Of a stretch of 64,000 nucleotides of DNA, positions 22,926 to 34,413 are shown one piece after another (within the stretch, counting starts at the first letter, position 1; every line of letters starts with the position of its first letter). The position numbers were made by a program, and so were the translations under genes. The notes beneath the pieces are model-generated. The model saw only the letters and a program-made list of their open reading frames with translations, was not told the DNA's origin and made no database searches. The stretch is from Macrocystis pyrifera. Lineage: Eukaryota; Sar; Phaeophyceae; Laminariales; Laminariaceae. Where the stretch lies: contig JASSKH010000041.1 of assembly GCA_031763025.1 (NCBI GenBank), positions 2,294,001-2,358,000 on the forward strand, in the 5' to 3' direction.

Positions 22926-22960
22926 GGCGAGCAGCAGCAGCAGCAGCAGCAGCAGTGGTA
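22926..22960. repeat. CAG trinucleotide repeat
   Basis: About eight CAG units; on the minus strand they encode a leucine run in an otherwise unsupported frame. Confidence 0.9.
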
Positions 22961-23190
22961 GCAGCCAAGCCAGCATTGGCGCCGAAGGCTGCCGTGTGGT
23001 GTGGGTGTGTGGGTGCTTGACAGTGGTGTGGCTGTGAGAGAAGCGACGGGGTCTCAAAAGGTTCGCTCGATCGATCGAGAAAGTATTTCCGACTCGTGTG
23101 TGTGTGCGGATCGAACAAACAACTTTTTCCGAACATCTGGTCGCTTCGAAAAATAGGGGAAAAACACACCATGTAAAACATGGCTCTCGC

Positions 23191-23299
23191 TATTACGTGG
23201 GACCATAGTTAATAGGACCTACGGTGCAGACAAACACCCATATATTTCCATATTTTTACTAACAATATTGGGTCCTATTTACTATGGTCCCCCGTAATA
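23191..23299 (+). mobile_element. M1 MITE
   Basis: TATTACGTGGGACCATAG...CTATGGTCCCCCGTAATA. Confidence 0.92.
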
Positions 23300-23365
23300 G
23301 GAATTCGCGCAGCAGGATGTTTGTAACCGGCGTCAAGTTGTGTTTGCTGGTGGTCTCGGTGTTGG

Positions 23366-23530
23366 CAACCCTTCTAGGACTGCACTCCCGTTTCCGTTTT
23401 GAGGACAAACTACTCAAGACAAGCAGTGAGTGGTTTGTCCCGAAAACGAGCAGTTCCGTTTAGGGGACACACTACTTACAGTAGAATTCGAGTGATTTAT
23501 CACCAAAATGGGACTGCAGTTCTGAAAGGG
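23366..23530. mobile_element. M2 element, long variant
   Basis: CAACCCTTCTAGGACTGCA at one end and GGGACTGCAGTTCTGAAAGGG at the other, with two internal GTTTGTCC/GGACAAAC blocks. Confidence 0.75.
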
Positions 23531-23999
23531 ATGAGCGCTGCTGTTGCTGTTTGCCATATATTGTGTCGGGGTCGGCTTGGGGCTTGGTTTGCCGTGATCG
23601 TGGTCCAACACCGAGATCACCAACACTGGTCCCTATTTTTTGGTGACCTCGCATTCGCCCGTAAGTACCGAAAAAAGTTGGCATCGAAAAAGGCTATTTT
23701 TCGACGCAAACAGTTGTACATTTCACATAGAAGAAACTCCGATGCTCGATTTTGTCCCGATCGGACATCGCCCTTTTCCATCTATAAGTTTTCGACCGCA
23801 TAAGAGCCTATACCTGATAAGGCCGTCTGCTATAGCAATTGGATATGATTCAGTCATAAAGGGTACGTATATATATATATATATGTATGTGTCATGCACA
23901 AAAAAAAAACACACGAAAGCACAAAAAGACCAAGACATCGAGTTACTTTTTCAAACGCCTTTTGAATATGGAAGATCAGAGATCGAGTTACAGCATACA

Positions 24000-24130
24000 C
24001 TAAACCAGAGATGGACGAAATGTACCCTACGCCCTACCGTAAAAAACGCTGGACGGAAACGTAAGGATCAGTACATACTGATCTATATATCAATGGTCCT
24101 CACATTTAGTCCAGATTGGTACATCAGAGG
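24000..24130. mobile_element. M5 inverted-repeat element
   Basis: GCTGGACGGAAACGTAAGGA faces GGTCCTCACATTTAGTCCAG, with a further AGATGGACGAAATGTA block upstream. Confidence 0.6.
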
Positions 24131-24194
24131 TAGTGACAGGAGAGGAGAGAGGTTAGGCTCTAGTACATCGTCGGACAAACGAAAACCTGGTATC

Positions 24195-24470
24195 ATATCC
24201 CCCCCCCCGCCCTCCTCTCACGCCATCTCGAAAGGGGCACGTGGTCAATGGTAAAACGACTTAAGGCAAGCAACAAAATGAATACGCCCCCGCCCCCCTC
24301 CCTCCCCCTGGCGAGTCTTGATGCAAGCAATGCCTGCCTGGTTCGGTGAAAACCCGACGCGCTCCGTCCAGGCATTGCAGGGATGCGAGGGTCTATGGTC
24401 ACACGACTACGGCCATGCATGACACGAGTGCACCCGCTCCCCCCTCCATCCCAATCCCACCCCCCTCCCA
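24195..24470 (-). repeat. M6 repeats, subtypes A and B side by side
   Basis: CATCTCGAAAGGGGCACGTG and ACGACTTAAGGCAAGCAAC (A) are followed by GCAGGGATGCGAGGGTCTAT and CACACGACTACGGCCATGCA (B), both in reverse orientation with C-rich ends. Confidence 0.7.
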
Positions 24471-25148
24471 AAAAAAGGAGCGTGGTATCGGTTTCTTGTT
24501 TTCGTGTACCCCTATGATAAATACCAAGAAAAAACTAGCTTGAAGTAAGTACGTTATAACACCTGGTTCATACCCTGCCCGCCATTTTTTGTTTTCGGTT
24601 TTCAGTTCGATTTGCTACGTACGTATTGTTTGGAAGTTTTGAGGAATTCCACAGCAGTCGGCAGGAATTCAAAACTGCAACGTTGGAGAATTTGATTTCG
24701 GTATCTGAGCGCATACGAGGTACCTCTCGGACGGTAGGTGGACGGACGGACTCCAGCCGATTTGCTCCCTTTCCTGGTAAAGAAGCGGCAAGAATTCGCT
24801 GAAACACCATCATCGTGAACAGAAGCAGATTCCAACGCTATATCATGAAAGCTTTTTTTTGTATTTTTTTTCCTCCCATCAAAAGTACAACGCGCGGCTC
24901 GACAATTCCAACTGCCAAAATTATGTGTAGAAAAACACCTTGATACATGGTTCTATGCTTTCCAACCTACAGTGAATGGAAGCCTGTGCCCCTCGACACT
25001 ACCAGGTCAGGTCAAAAGCTCAACAAGGTTGTTTGTTTCGGAAACAAAACAAAAAATCAAGGAGGACCTCGAGTCAAACGAGTTGAGGAAGTTTGTTGCC
25101 GACGTACAGGCGGGAGAGAAAAGAGGGCACGAAGAACACAAGCAACTT

Positions 25149-25345
25149 CTCACAACTCGGGCAGGTCACCCACAGATCATCCACAGATCGACTACAGATC
25201 ATCTGCAGCTCATCTACAGATCATTCCCACCTCGGACAGATCAGACAGATCACTCCCACCTGATGATCTAGATATTTCAGGGCAGGTACGTGCCTGACCT
25301 GTACGATCTAGGTCACTTTGGAGGCGTTCTACGATAGAGGTTCAC
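25149..25345. repeat. M4 GATC-rich repeat
   Basis: Repeated CACAGATCATC, CTACAGATCAT and CAGATCAGACAGATCACTC, ending CCTGACCTGTACGATCTAGG. Confidence 0.65.
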
Positions 25346-25520
25346 CCTAAATTTTCTGACGCTTGAGGAGCTCCACACCTCACTCGAAAACTGACTTCAG
25401 CAAAAATCGAATTGCATCTCTATGAATAATCCCATCGCCCCAAGTATACAAAAACGTCATTTTTCGAAACAAGATTGGCATACCGACGATTTTGGGTTAA
25501 GGAACACCGTGATTCACAAA

Positions 25521-25765
25521 ACATTTTAGCGGAAATGTGCTACCTCTATCGTAGAACGCGTCTTTGACGGGTGGGAGCCGCGTACAATTTGTGCATGGTT
25601 TATGTGGTACACAAGTGTCCAGAGCTGGATGTGTGCTATACACACACCTTGCGCAACATCTCGTAACGGCAGGGTAGGATCTAGATGGTCTATCTGTAGA
25701 TAGATAGAGATATATAGATATATAGATACCTGGTACATCGTGATTTGTCCGAGCTGTGCAAGTTT
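25521..25765. repeat. M4 GATC-rich repeat
   Basis: Contains GGGTGGGAGCCGCGTACAA, GGATCTAGATGGTCTATCTG and a terminal GTGCAAG block as in other copies; TACCTGGTA at 25727. Confidence 0.6.
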
Positions 25766-26099
25766 TCTACATAATTGACACCGCTCGAGCTACTGTAGAT
25801 CTGAAGCCGGGTTTTACGACCGCCGACCGAGATTGATATGGGTTCGCACTATTAATATACACTGCTGTCAAACTAGAATCGAGTCCGATACGATACCGAT
25901 GAACAAAAAGGCACTGATCGTAATCGATACGATCTTGATCTTTGATACCATCGAAGGTTTCGTTCAGTGTCAGCAATAGAAAACATCATCGGGATGCCAA
26001 GGGACAATGGAAAAGCAAAACAACGTTCTTCGATACCATATCATCGAAAGTTTGATATTTCGGAAAATCGATACGATATCCAATACCTTAATTAACATG

Positions 26100-26362
26100 T
26101 GCCAGGTAAGATCATCAAACTCTTCGAGTCACCCGACGCAAACACACAAGTTGACAACAGTCCACGTACCGGGCAGATCACGATCTATCTGTAGCCTAAT
26201 CTGCCGTTACGAGACATTGCGCAGGATCTGTGTGTGGCACAGATCCAACCCAGGACAACATGTCCCAAAATCATGCAGGTTTTTATACGGCTCCCACCCG
26301 GCAACATGGCAACATGAGCTATAGATCATACAAATCAATACAGACCATGCAGATCAGGAATT
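26100..26362. repeat. M4 GATC-rich repeat, uninterrupted
   Basis: CGATCTATCTGTAG, GCAGGATCTGTGTGTGGCAC and ATACGGCTCCCACCCGGCAA in the same order as at 9.8-10.1 kb. Confidence 0.7.
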
Positions 26363-27410
26363 TACTTCGCCAGCGAAGACCTACAGTATACAGAGCATGA
26401 GGCGGCAATACATTATCTGCCTGACGCGTGCAGGCAGCAGTTGCAGCTGCAAAACATCCCGCTGAGCGAGTTCCTAGCGATAACTGCACACCAGGCACTA
26501 TCAAACGTTTCGTTTGTTTTGCTGTCAGGTTTGAACTGGGCGTCGCAACCACCTGCAAGATCATGAAATACGCGCATGAAACCGGTACACACACATATAT
26601 ATACAAGTACATATATATATATATAGACCGATCTGGCCGGCAATATAAGGTACGCTTAGACATTAATATCAAGACCAATCGTTCATTCTATTTACGGCGA
26701 GAGTGGTATAGTATAGTATGCACTCGTATACACGTAGCATGCACGCAATAATCTGCAGTTTGGTGGACTATCCCGTACTTTTGTCGTGTTTTCAACTTTG
26801 AATCTTCGTATTCTCCGGTGCTCCAGTTCTACTCCGGGTATGTTCTACCGACTGCTGTGTTGCGTGTCGCCTTGAGGTCTATCTTCGAAGAGACGGGCGT
26901 TGTTTTTTCTATGGGGTGCCTTGTGATTTTCGCGTACTAACAAAAGTTAAAACCGGCATGATACCAGTATATCTACCTGGTACGTTTGCTTGTCTCAGGT
27001 TTTTGTGTAGAACCCTAACACGTCAAAAATGTAATGTACCATGCTCCCATTCTCAAACAGATCACAATAACCACATTCATCAGATCGGCCAATTCTTCCG
27101 TACGCACAAAACTCATAACTGGTATTGCTCCGCTTAGCTGAAGCTCACCATGGCAACATGGCAATACTGACGGGTTCGGGAGGGGCTAGAGTCTAGTTTA
27201 CGTCTTGCGGGTTTTCCACAAGTCTGTATTCGTAGCTACTCGCGTGTGGAAATCTCAGAGAGAGGCTGTACGGGCACCAAATACCTGGCGTGTATGAGAT
27301 GATATGAGCATCATGTGTTCACCCCACGGAACGCGGCCATTACCATGCAACATGCACCACGCGTGGTTGCTGGTCCTGGTATATACAAAAACGTCAAGTA
27401 CCGACGTGGC

Positions 27411-27519
27411 TAATACGGGGGGCCACAATTAACAGGACCTACGGTACACACAAAAGCCTATATATTTCCCTATTTTTACTAACAATATTTGGTCCTATTT
27501 ACTATGGTCCCCCGTAGTA
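27411..27519 (+). mobile_element. M1 MITE
   Basis: TAATACGGGGGGCCACAA...CTATGGTCCCCCGTAGTA. Confidence 0.9.
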
Positions 27520-27775
27520 GTTCGCATACGAACACATCGTACTTTTTGTATGGGAGTACAGTGGTGGCTGGTTTCCGTACCGTTAGTTTCGTGGCACGAG
27601 TAGCCAGCTTCCATAAAACGATTTATAGCGTGGAATACCGCCGTGGTGCGCAGTTCCCCAACAAAAAATTACCGTGAAATACCGTAGAGGCTGGTATGGT
27701 ACCCGCGAGAAACACATCCGAGACCAAAAATCGTTCATCCAGGACTGCTCAAACCTTTTCATCATGCGTTCTTGT

Positions 27776-27776
<1 letters not shown>

Positions 27777-27847
<71 letters not shown>
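27777..27847 (+). repeat. poly-G run, 71 bases
   Basis: Uninterrupted G homopolymer in the 11.7 kb intron; exact length may not be reliable in an assembly. Confidence 0.9.
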
Positions 27848-27957
27848 CGGAGGGGGGAGTCCGGGCAAAGTTCTTGTCGGGCATACACTTGAGGGTTGCT
27901 CACCACGTATTCGAGAAAATGGTTGACAAAACACTGAGTACGAGACAACGAGTAACT

Positions 27958-28065
27958 GAACCCTAACCCTAACCCTTAAGCCAATCAGAGCGAATTTAAC
28001 CCCATATAACCCTAGGCCAATCAGAGCAACCCTAACCCTGGCCCTAAGCCAATCAGACGAATCTC
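27958..28065. repeat. telomere-like CCCTAA repeats with CCAATCAGA
   Basis: CCCTAACCCTAACCCTTAAG and later AACCCTAACCCTGGCCCTAA, each joined to GCCAATCAGA. Too short to be a telomere. Confidence 0.7.
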
Positions 28066-28226
28066 GAATAAGTGGTACTTTACTCTACAGATACACATCG
28101 CATGAAGGGTACGTAGGGGTTGGGGTTCTGAGAGGTGCGTAAGGATTGGGGCTATGAGGGGTGAGGGGTGCGTAGGGATTGGGGTTTTATATGACTGAGG
28201 GCCCGCAGGGATTGGGGACGGGGTTG

Positions 28227-28441
28227 TAACCCTTTCATGACTGCAGTCACTCCCGTTTTGGGGACAAACCACTCAAAATTCTAACTATTACGGGGGTCCA
28301 TAGTAAATAGGACCAAATATTGTTAGTAAAAATAGTAAAATATATAGGTTTTAGTGTGTACCGTAGGTCCTCTTAACTATGGTCCCCCGTAATAGACTGT
28401 AGTAGTTCGTCCCCAAAACGGGACTGCAGCCCTTCGCAAAA
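28227..28441. mobile_element. M2 element split by an M1 MITE
   Basis: TAACCCTTTCATGACTGCAG at one end, GTCCCCAAAACGGGACTGCA at the other; the M1 copy at 28286 lies between. Confidence 0.8.
28286..28394 (-). mobile_element. M1 MITE inserted in M2
   Basis: TATTACGGGGGTCCATAG...CTATGGTCCCCCGTAATA. Confidence 0.93.
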
Positions 28442-28444
28442 GAC

Positions 28445-28850
28445 GTTGTTTTTTTTAGACAAGACTGCACACATCGGACAAATCATCAACGGATCATTCC
28501 CACTCCTTCAGGGCAAGGTACATTCCTCGTCTGTACGATCTACCAAGCAGTGTTATGCTTCGTGTTGCCGGGTGGGAGCCGAACAATCTGCATCATCTAC
28601 AGCAGTAGCTGATATTGCCTGGGTTTGATCTACATCACACAGATTTTTGCACAACATATCATAACGGCAGGTCAGGATCTACCATTACGGAGGACCACAG
28701 TATATAGGACCTACGATACACACAAAAAACTATACATTTCCATATTTTTACTAACAAAATTTGGTCCTATTACTACAACCCCCCGTAATAGATGATCTAT
28801 CTGTCGACAGATCATATACATAGATCGTGATCTGTCCGGCGTGTGCACGG
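28445..28850. repeat. M4 repeat with M1 insertion
   Basis: GGGTGGGAGCCGAACAATCT, GGCAGGTCAGGATCTAC, then (after M1) GATGATCTATCTGTCGACAG and GATCTGTCCGGCGTGTGCA. Confidence 0.7.
28683..28790 (+). mobile_element. M1 MITE inserted in M4
   Basis: CATTACGGAGGACCACAG...CCCCCCGTAATA, somewhat diverged. Confidence 0.85.
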
Positions 28851-29574
28851 TTCAAACATATATTCGAGGAGGGGGCGTGAGGAAAAATCGTAATATTTGG
28901 GACCACACGAGGCCCCACACACCATATTTTCCGTTTTTAATTTCTACCCAAATGCGAGAAAAAAAAAATTACACCGAAACGTCTTCTTTACACGCCTCCA
29001 GAGAACATGGGGGGACCCTTTCCACTTTCGAGCTGGCTGAAAAATCTTGCATTTTATTTGATCACAAGGGGTACGCAACGACCGCCGAGCTCTACTATTA
29101 TACACCAAAAGTTATGACACGGAAAGCTTGAGCATTCTCGGGAACCTTCCACACCGTCATCGCACACAACTTGACGACAGCAGCTAAACCGAAGTATCCT
29201 CTTGCCTGCTGCCTGCTGCGCAAGTTCCATAGCCACAGTTACACTATAAGACGCACCACAGGTACTTTTTCTGTTCCGTCCATGATACCTGGCTCATCAA
29301 TAGCAGGCATTGTCGTGCGGCTGCCACGGCGCCGCCTGTATCCTATTCCAAGAACAACACAGCAACATCGAAAACGCCGACGCGTCCGGCTGTGTACCAG
29401 GTACGATATTGCGTCCCGGTTTCGCGAAACAGGTAAACTATTAACACAATGCCCATGCGATACCATTCATGCCAAACTTACAGCTTCGAGCAAAGTGAAT
29501 ACATGACCTTGACTCAAGTGCGGCTTGTTCTTGAGATGCATCTGGTACATAATACATCTCGGGGCATGTCATTG

Positions 29575-29670
29575 GCCGGTGGTCCGGGCCGGACCGGGCC
29601 GGGCCAGGCCGGGCCGAGTACTTTGAAAAAGTGATGAGCCCGGCCCAGCCGGGCCTGACACCATGACAAG
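29575..29670. repeat. GGGCC-rich palindromic stretch
   Basis: GGGCCGGACCGGGCCGGGCC faces GCCCGGCCCAGCCGGGCC across a short AT spacer. Confidence 0.7.
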
Positions 29671-30084
29671 ACAATGTGACACGTACGGCACTTCGTATAA
29701 TGTTCACGAACGCAAGCATACACGCACCATACATTTTTTTCTGACACACACCAGTCTACCGCTACCTATCTCTCTGCCAAAAACAAACAGAAAAAAAAAA
29801 AAAAAAAAAACGTACGGGTAGGAAAGACTACAAACACAAACCCCTGACAAACTGCACCCATGTTCTGGGCCCAAGTTGCTTGGAATTGGTGTTGTATAAT
29901 ATTATCACATTTGCAGTAGCTACCTGCAAGGCAATCGGCAGGCCGTGCCCAACAACCAAAATGCTTTTTCGTGTTGCCCAAGACGGAGAATAATTAAAAA
30001 GACTCCTATTAATACTACCAGGTACCAGGTATCAGATATCAGCGAATCAGCGTAAAAAAAAGGAAAGTTCACCGTCAACCATTA

Positions 30085-30540
30085 GAGCCCATCTTAACGG
30101 GGAACACTAAATTTCGTTCAATCAGATGTAAATTAAGTTAGAAAAAAAAAAAAAATCAAGTCAAATTGAAAGAACCGAAAGTCCTCGATAAGATGGGCCC
30201 TTAAATTAAATTAGAAAAAAAAAATCAAGTCAAATTGAAAGAGCCGAAAGTCCCCGTTAAGATGGGCCCTAAGTTAAATTAGAAAAAAAAAAAAATCAAG
30301 TCAAATTGAAAGAACCGAAAATCCTCGATAAGATGGGCCCTTAAATTAAATTAGAAAAAAAAAATTAAGTCAAATTGAAAGAGCTGAAAGTCCCCGTTAA
30401 GATGGGCCCTAAATTAAATTAGAACAAAAAAAAAATCAAGTCAAATTGAAAGAACCGAAAGTCCTCGATAAGATGGGTCCTTAAAAATCAAGTCAAATTT
30501 AAAGAGCCGAAAGTCCCCTTTAAGATGGGCCCTTATAATT
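30085..30540. repeat. M3 tandem array with alternating units
   Basis: Six ~70 bp units, each AAATTAG-A(n)-TCAAGTCAAATT-GAAAGA, ending in turn TCCTCGATAAGATGGGCCC and TCCCCGTTAAGATGGGCCC. The first unit carries the ACACTAAATTTCGTTCAATC end found on single copies. Confidence 0.88.
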
Positions 30541-30758
30541 GTAGAGCTATTAAAAAAAAAATGTCTTGATGCAAAAAAAAAAACTACAAGTATCTGGTAT
30601 CAGGGTACTATCAACTATTGACACTGCCGACGTAGAGTGTATCGGAATCGTTTTTTTTTTTCAACTACAGTAAAAATCGAAAAGGTTTCTCACCATATAA
30701 CCATTTTAGTACTGTAAAGCCTCATTTTTATATGCAAACTACGTATTACTACAAGCAG

Positions 30759-30867
30759 TATTACGGGGGACCATAGTAAGTAGGACCTACGGTAGAGACA
30801 AGAACCTCTATATTTCCCTTTTTTTATCAACAATATTTAGTCTTATTAACTATGGTCCCCCGCAATA
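30759..30867 (+). mobile_element. M1 MITE
   Basis: TATTACGGGGGACCATAG...CTATGGTCCCCCGCAATA. Confidence 0.9.
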
Positions 30868-30932
30868 GTTGGAATTACGAGTATCAGTAGCGTAGGATTG
30901 TTATTTTGCGGTTCGTAGCAAAAGGGTTTTAC

Positions 30933-31047
30933 TATTACGGGGGACCATAGTAAAAAGGACCCACGGTCCACACAAAATCCTATATATTTACGTATTTTTA
31001 TCAACAGTATTTGGTCCTATTAATATCTACTATGGACCCCCGTAACA
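30933..31047 (+). mobile_element. M1 MITE with internal insertion
   Basis: TATTACGGGGGACCATAG...CTATGGACCCCCGTAACA; CCTATTTACTATGG reads CCTATTAATATCTACTATGG, so TATTAATA has appeared inside the end. Confidence 0.9.
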
Positions 31048-31081
31048 GCAATCAAGCGGTTTAAAGCGTCACAATCTCCCT

Positions 31082-31354
31082 CAACCCTTCAAATGCCGCA
31101 GTCCCCTTTTGACGACAAACTACTTATTACGGGGGTCCATAGTTAATAGGACCTACGGTACACACAAACACCTATATATTTACCTATTTTTACTAGCAGT
31201 ATTTGGTCCTATTTACTATGGTCCCCCGTAATAAAAATTGAAAGGTTTGTCCCCTTTCGACGACCCTTAAGGACCGCAGTCCCTTTTGGGGGGATGAAAC
31301 GCCCGGATTAAAGCCACTTATCCCCAAAACGGAACTGCAGTTCTAAAAGGGTTA
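31082..31354. mobile_element. M2 element(s) split by an M1 MITE
   Basis: TCAACCCTTCAAATGCCGCAG starts it and GGAACTGCAGTTCTAAAAGG ends it; an inner CCGCAGTCCCTTTTGG suggests two joined copies. Confidence 0.75.
31125..31233 (+). mobile_element. M1 MITE inserted in M2
   Basis: TATTACGGGGGTCCATAG...CTATGGTCCCCCGTAATA. Confidence 0.93.
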
Positions 31355-31508
31355 CACTTGCGAACAGAGTGACACTATATACAGCCTGCAACAATGTAAA
31401 CACCATCAGTACCGTACATTCCTGCTGTGCTACAGCAGCAGGATGAATTCCTGCCGTGCTACTCGTATATACCGCAGTACGAGGGTATGAATATGTACAG
31501 CAGAGTAT

Positions 31509-31620
31509 TATTACGGGGGACCATAGTTAACAGGACCTACGGTACACACAAACACCCACATATTTCCATACTTTTACCAACAATATTTGGTCCTATTTAC
31601 TATGGCTCCCCGTCATAATA
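31509..31620 (+). mobile_element. M1 MITE
   Basis: TATTACGGGGGACCATAG...CTATGGCTCCCCGTCATAATA, with a small insertion at the right end. Confidence 0.9.
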
Positions 31621-32056
31621 GTTGAAGAACCATAAAAACAAGATACAAGGGTGCCTGCCGCGAGGGGGTGTCGGACCGTCAAACTTCAACCCCACAGCAC
31701 ACCGCCTAAACGTATAGAGCAAACAACTGAGCTACAGCAGTAGATTTTGCACAGACCTCCGTTGGAAATTCCTACAACATGATTGCAACATGTTGAAGTC
31801 ATATACTCGTACCTGGTGTAGGTCAGTCCGGGACTCAACACGAACAACTTCGGAAGGTCAGTACGCGGGTTCATAACCGCTGGGCAACACCGTTTTCTTC
31901 TTTTACGAATCTCTTATTCTTGTGGTCAACTTCGTGTTAATGTTGATTTAAATTGTTCGACAAAAAAAAAAAAAAAAAAAACACGCGTGGGCACACAAGG
32001 GGTACACAGGAAATAAAAACGGCACGTTACTTTTTTCCACCCCCGAGGTCTAGTCA

Positions 32057-32085
32057 GGGGGGGGGGGGGGGGGGGGGGGGGGGGG
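32057..32085 (+). repeat. poly-G run, 29 bases
   Basis: G homopolymer followed by AGGAGGAGGGGGGG. Confidence 0.95.
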
Positions 32086-33009
32086 AGGAGGAGGGGGGGT
32101 TATATCATATCCTGGTACAAAAAGCAACTGGTGTGTTCGTTTTTCAATGTTTTATTTAGTCGTAACTCGTGCAGAATCCCACTCCACGGGTGTCTTCTTC
32201 GTTCGGAATGTTCCAGGAGTATCGTGCCCTGTTCTCTTTTCGCCGTGTACCCTCGACCTATACACACCGACCGTTGTGGTCGCGAAGAGCCTCGGTTTCA
32301 CGCAAAGATGTCAGGAGAATGGCAGCACTTTCACCCCTTGACAAGACAGCAATTTTGCCTTGACTGGCATGCCTTGACATGCCTTGACTGACATCAAACT
32401 ACTACCTGGTAGGTTTTAGTGTGGAACACTCGGCCCTACACCCTTGACAGCGCACATTTGGCGTCGCTTGACAAGTCCCCTGACATATTTTTGCCCAAAA
32501 GCGGCATTGTGTTACACCTACATACTTACCAGGCATTATGTATTCACTTACCCGATACCGGTACATACCGATACTACACATAACATTACAAAAAACAACA
32601 GCTGTGAGATCGAGGAATTTCGTCGAAAATCATGTTTGCAAGCCGCGTGATACTTCGATTTGCGTGCACTACGGGTTGTATGTACATGGCCTCATGTAGG
32701 ATAACTATATACACCAGGTGTACATACATACGATGGGTTTTTTCAAGCACACCGTTTGCAGTGCTGGTGAGGAGCAAAACAGTACGTCTTGTGTGCCCCA
32801 CAGGGTTACAGAAGCGGTGCACAACCAAACCGACTCGATAAAGCATACCAGGTATATTTTCACTGTAAATTGTTGTTGAGGAAAATTCCTCTGGCGCGAA
32901 TTTCGTTCGTATCAAAAACCAAAATCGTTTCTATTTCGTCTTCCCGAAACAAATAAAAAAATAACTATTTTTTACCACTACGAGTTACCAGGGTATAAAA
33001 TACCCCTCG

Positions 33010-33118
33010 TATTACGGGGGTCCATAGTTAATAGGACCCATGGTATACATAAAAACCTATATATTCTCCTATTTTTACTAACAAAAATTGGTCCCGTTAA
33101 CTATGGACCCCCTCGTAG
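33010..33118 (+). mobile_element. M1 MITE
   Basis: TATTACGGGGGTCCATAG...CTATGGACCCCCTCGTAG. Confidence 0.9.
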
Positions 33119-33322
33119 TCTATATCGACAAAACTCTTTGCAGCATAGCAGGGACTACCAGCTTTATGATACACCAGGTAACATTCTAGTTTACGTTTCG
33201 TTTTTAACAGAAAACGAGAATCCAAATGCTGAACCATACCACGTTCAAGTCTTCGACCTGACTGCATGTGATCTGTCCTATCAAACCTCGATACCTTTAA
33301 AACACGGCAATTTTCCATCTAC

Positions 33323-33400
33323 CTGACGAAGCTGCCAGTCGGCCTCGGACATGACTTCACCGACGTACTCGCCGATGAGGGCGCCCGCGGGGATGTTAGT
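33323..33400 (-). CDS. Set2-like gene, exon d: SET domain, EYVGEV strand
   Basis: 26 codons, phase 0 at both ends (acceptor AAACGCAG|, donor CGTCAG|GTAGAT). It reads TNIPAGALIGEYVGEVMSEA, the first conserved strand of the SET domain, and joins in frame to exon e across an 11.7 kb intron. Confidence 0.88.
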
Positions 33401-33435
33401 CTGCGTTTACAACCGGTACAAGGGGAGAGTGGGGC

Positions 33436-33450
33436 GGGGGGGGGGGGGGG
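33436..33450 (+). repeat. poly-G run, 15 bases
   Basis: G homopolymer 36 bases upstream (in gene direction) of the exon d acceptor. Confidence 0.95.
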
Positions 33451-33508
33451 CAATGGCAAGATGAAGCGAGACGGGTTTAGGCCCTAGGCGGAGACGTTAG
33501 ACACTGCT

Positions 33509-33771
33509 GTTAGGATCCCATCTTATCGAGGGTTTTCGGTTCTTTCAATTTGACGTGATTTTTTTTTCTAACTTCATTTAGGGCCCATCTTATCGAGGAT
33601 TTTCGGTTCTTTCAATTTGACGTGATTTTTTTTTTCTAACTTCATTTAGGGCCCATCTCATCGAGGACTTTCGGTTCTTTCAATTTGACTTGATTTTTTT
33701 TTTTTTTTTTTTTTTAATTTGCATCTGATTGAACGAAATTTAGTGTTCCCCGTTAAGATGGGCTCTTAACT
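33509..33771 (-). repeat. M3 array, reverse orientation
   Basis: Three GGGCCCATCTTATCGAGGA-type units with T runs, ending in the single-copy end GAACGAAATTTAGTGTTCCC. Confidence 0.88.
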
Positions 33772-33799
33772 CTACGTACAACGTATTGAAAAAAGGAAA

Positions 33800-34040
33800 C
33801 AATAGTAAGTCCAAGCAGTTTGTCCCCCCAAAACCTCACCAACTGGTGCTAAAAAATGGGCCAAGTCTAGTGCCAAGCAGATTGTCCCCGAAATATCTTA
33901 CTACTGAAAAATGAAACACCTCAAATTCCAATATCCAAGTAGTTTGTCACCAAAACCTTTCACCGCTTGCTGAAGAACGAATCAAGCCTACTGTAATTCC
34001 ATTAGCTCGCCTCCGAAATGTGCGGGCAAACTTCAAGGGG
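33800..34040. repeat. degenerate M2-like tandem fragments
   Basis: CCAAGCAGTTTGTCCCC, CCAAGCAGATTGTCCCCGAA and CCAAGTAGTTTGTCACC recur about every 70 bases. Confidence 0.6.
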
Positions 34041-34090
34041 TGTAGTTGAGCGGACACGCGGAACAGTGGCGGGGACAACAAGTAACTATT

Positions 34091-34207
34091 ATTTACGGGG
34101 GCCCATAGTTAATACCTTGGTAGGACCTACGGCATACACAAAAAACTATATATTTCCCTATTTTTACTAACAATGTTTGGTCCTATTTACTATGGTCCCC
34201 CGTAATA
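34091..34207 (+). mobile_element. M1 MITE with internal TACCTTGG insertion
   Basis: GTTAATAGGACC reads GTTAATACCTTGGTAGGACC, an insertion at the same TA as in the copy at 18936. Confidence 0.92.
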
Positions 34208-34413
34208 ATAGTCCAACTCGAACGCTGTCAGGGATATAACTTGAAACCGATTGAGCCGCGTCTCCGTAGGGGGAACGGGCAGCAAGACAGTCAGAGGTCG
34301 GACGACAACGGGAAGGCTGGGCTTTGTACCGCAATCGAACCGGTGTGAATCTACGAACGTAGCCAAAGCTCTGCCGCCACGCTAAAAACAACAAACACGA
34401 CTTCAATCCCACA

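Noticed and set aside
22443..23057. Minus-strand frame with a poly-leucine signal-peptide-like start, continuing after an in-frame TAG
   Set aside because: The leucines come from a CAG microsatellite, the stop interrupts the frame, no family is recognised, and it lies inside a Set2-like gene intron.
26354..26643. Overlapping plausible frames on both strands (plus: GIYFASEDLQYTEHEAAIHY; minus: VVATPSSNLTAKQTKRLIVP)
   Set aside because: Both have splice-like flanks, neither has codon bias or a known motif, and the phases do not fit the surrounding gene.
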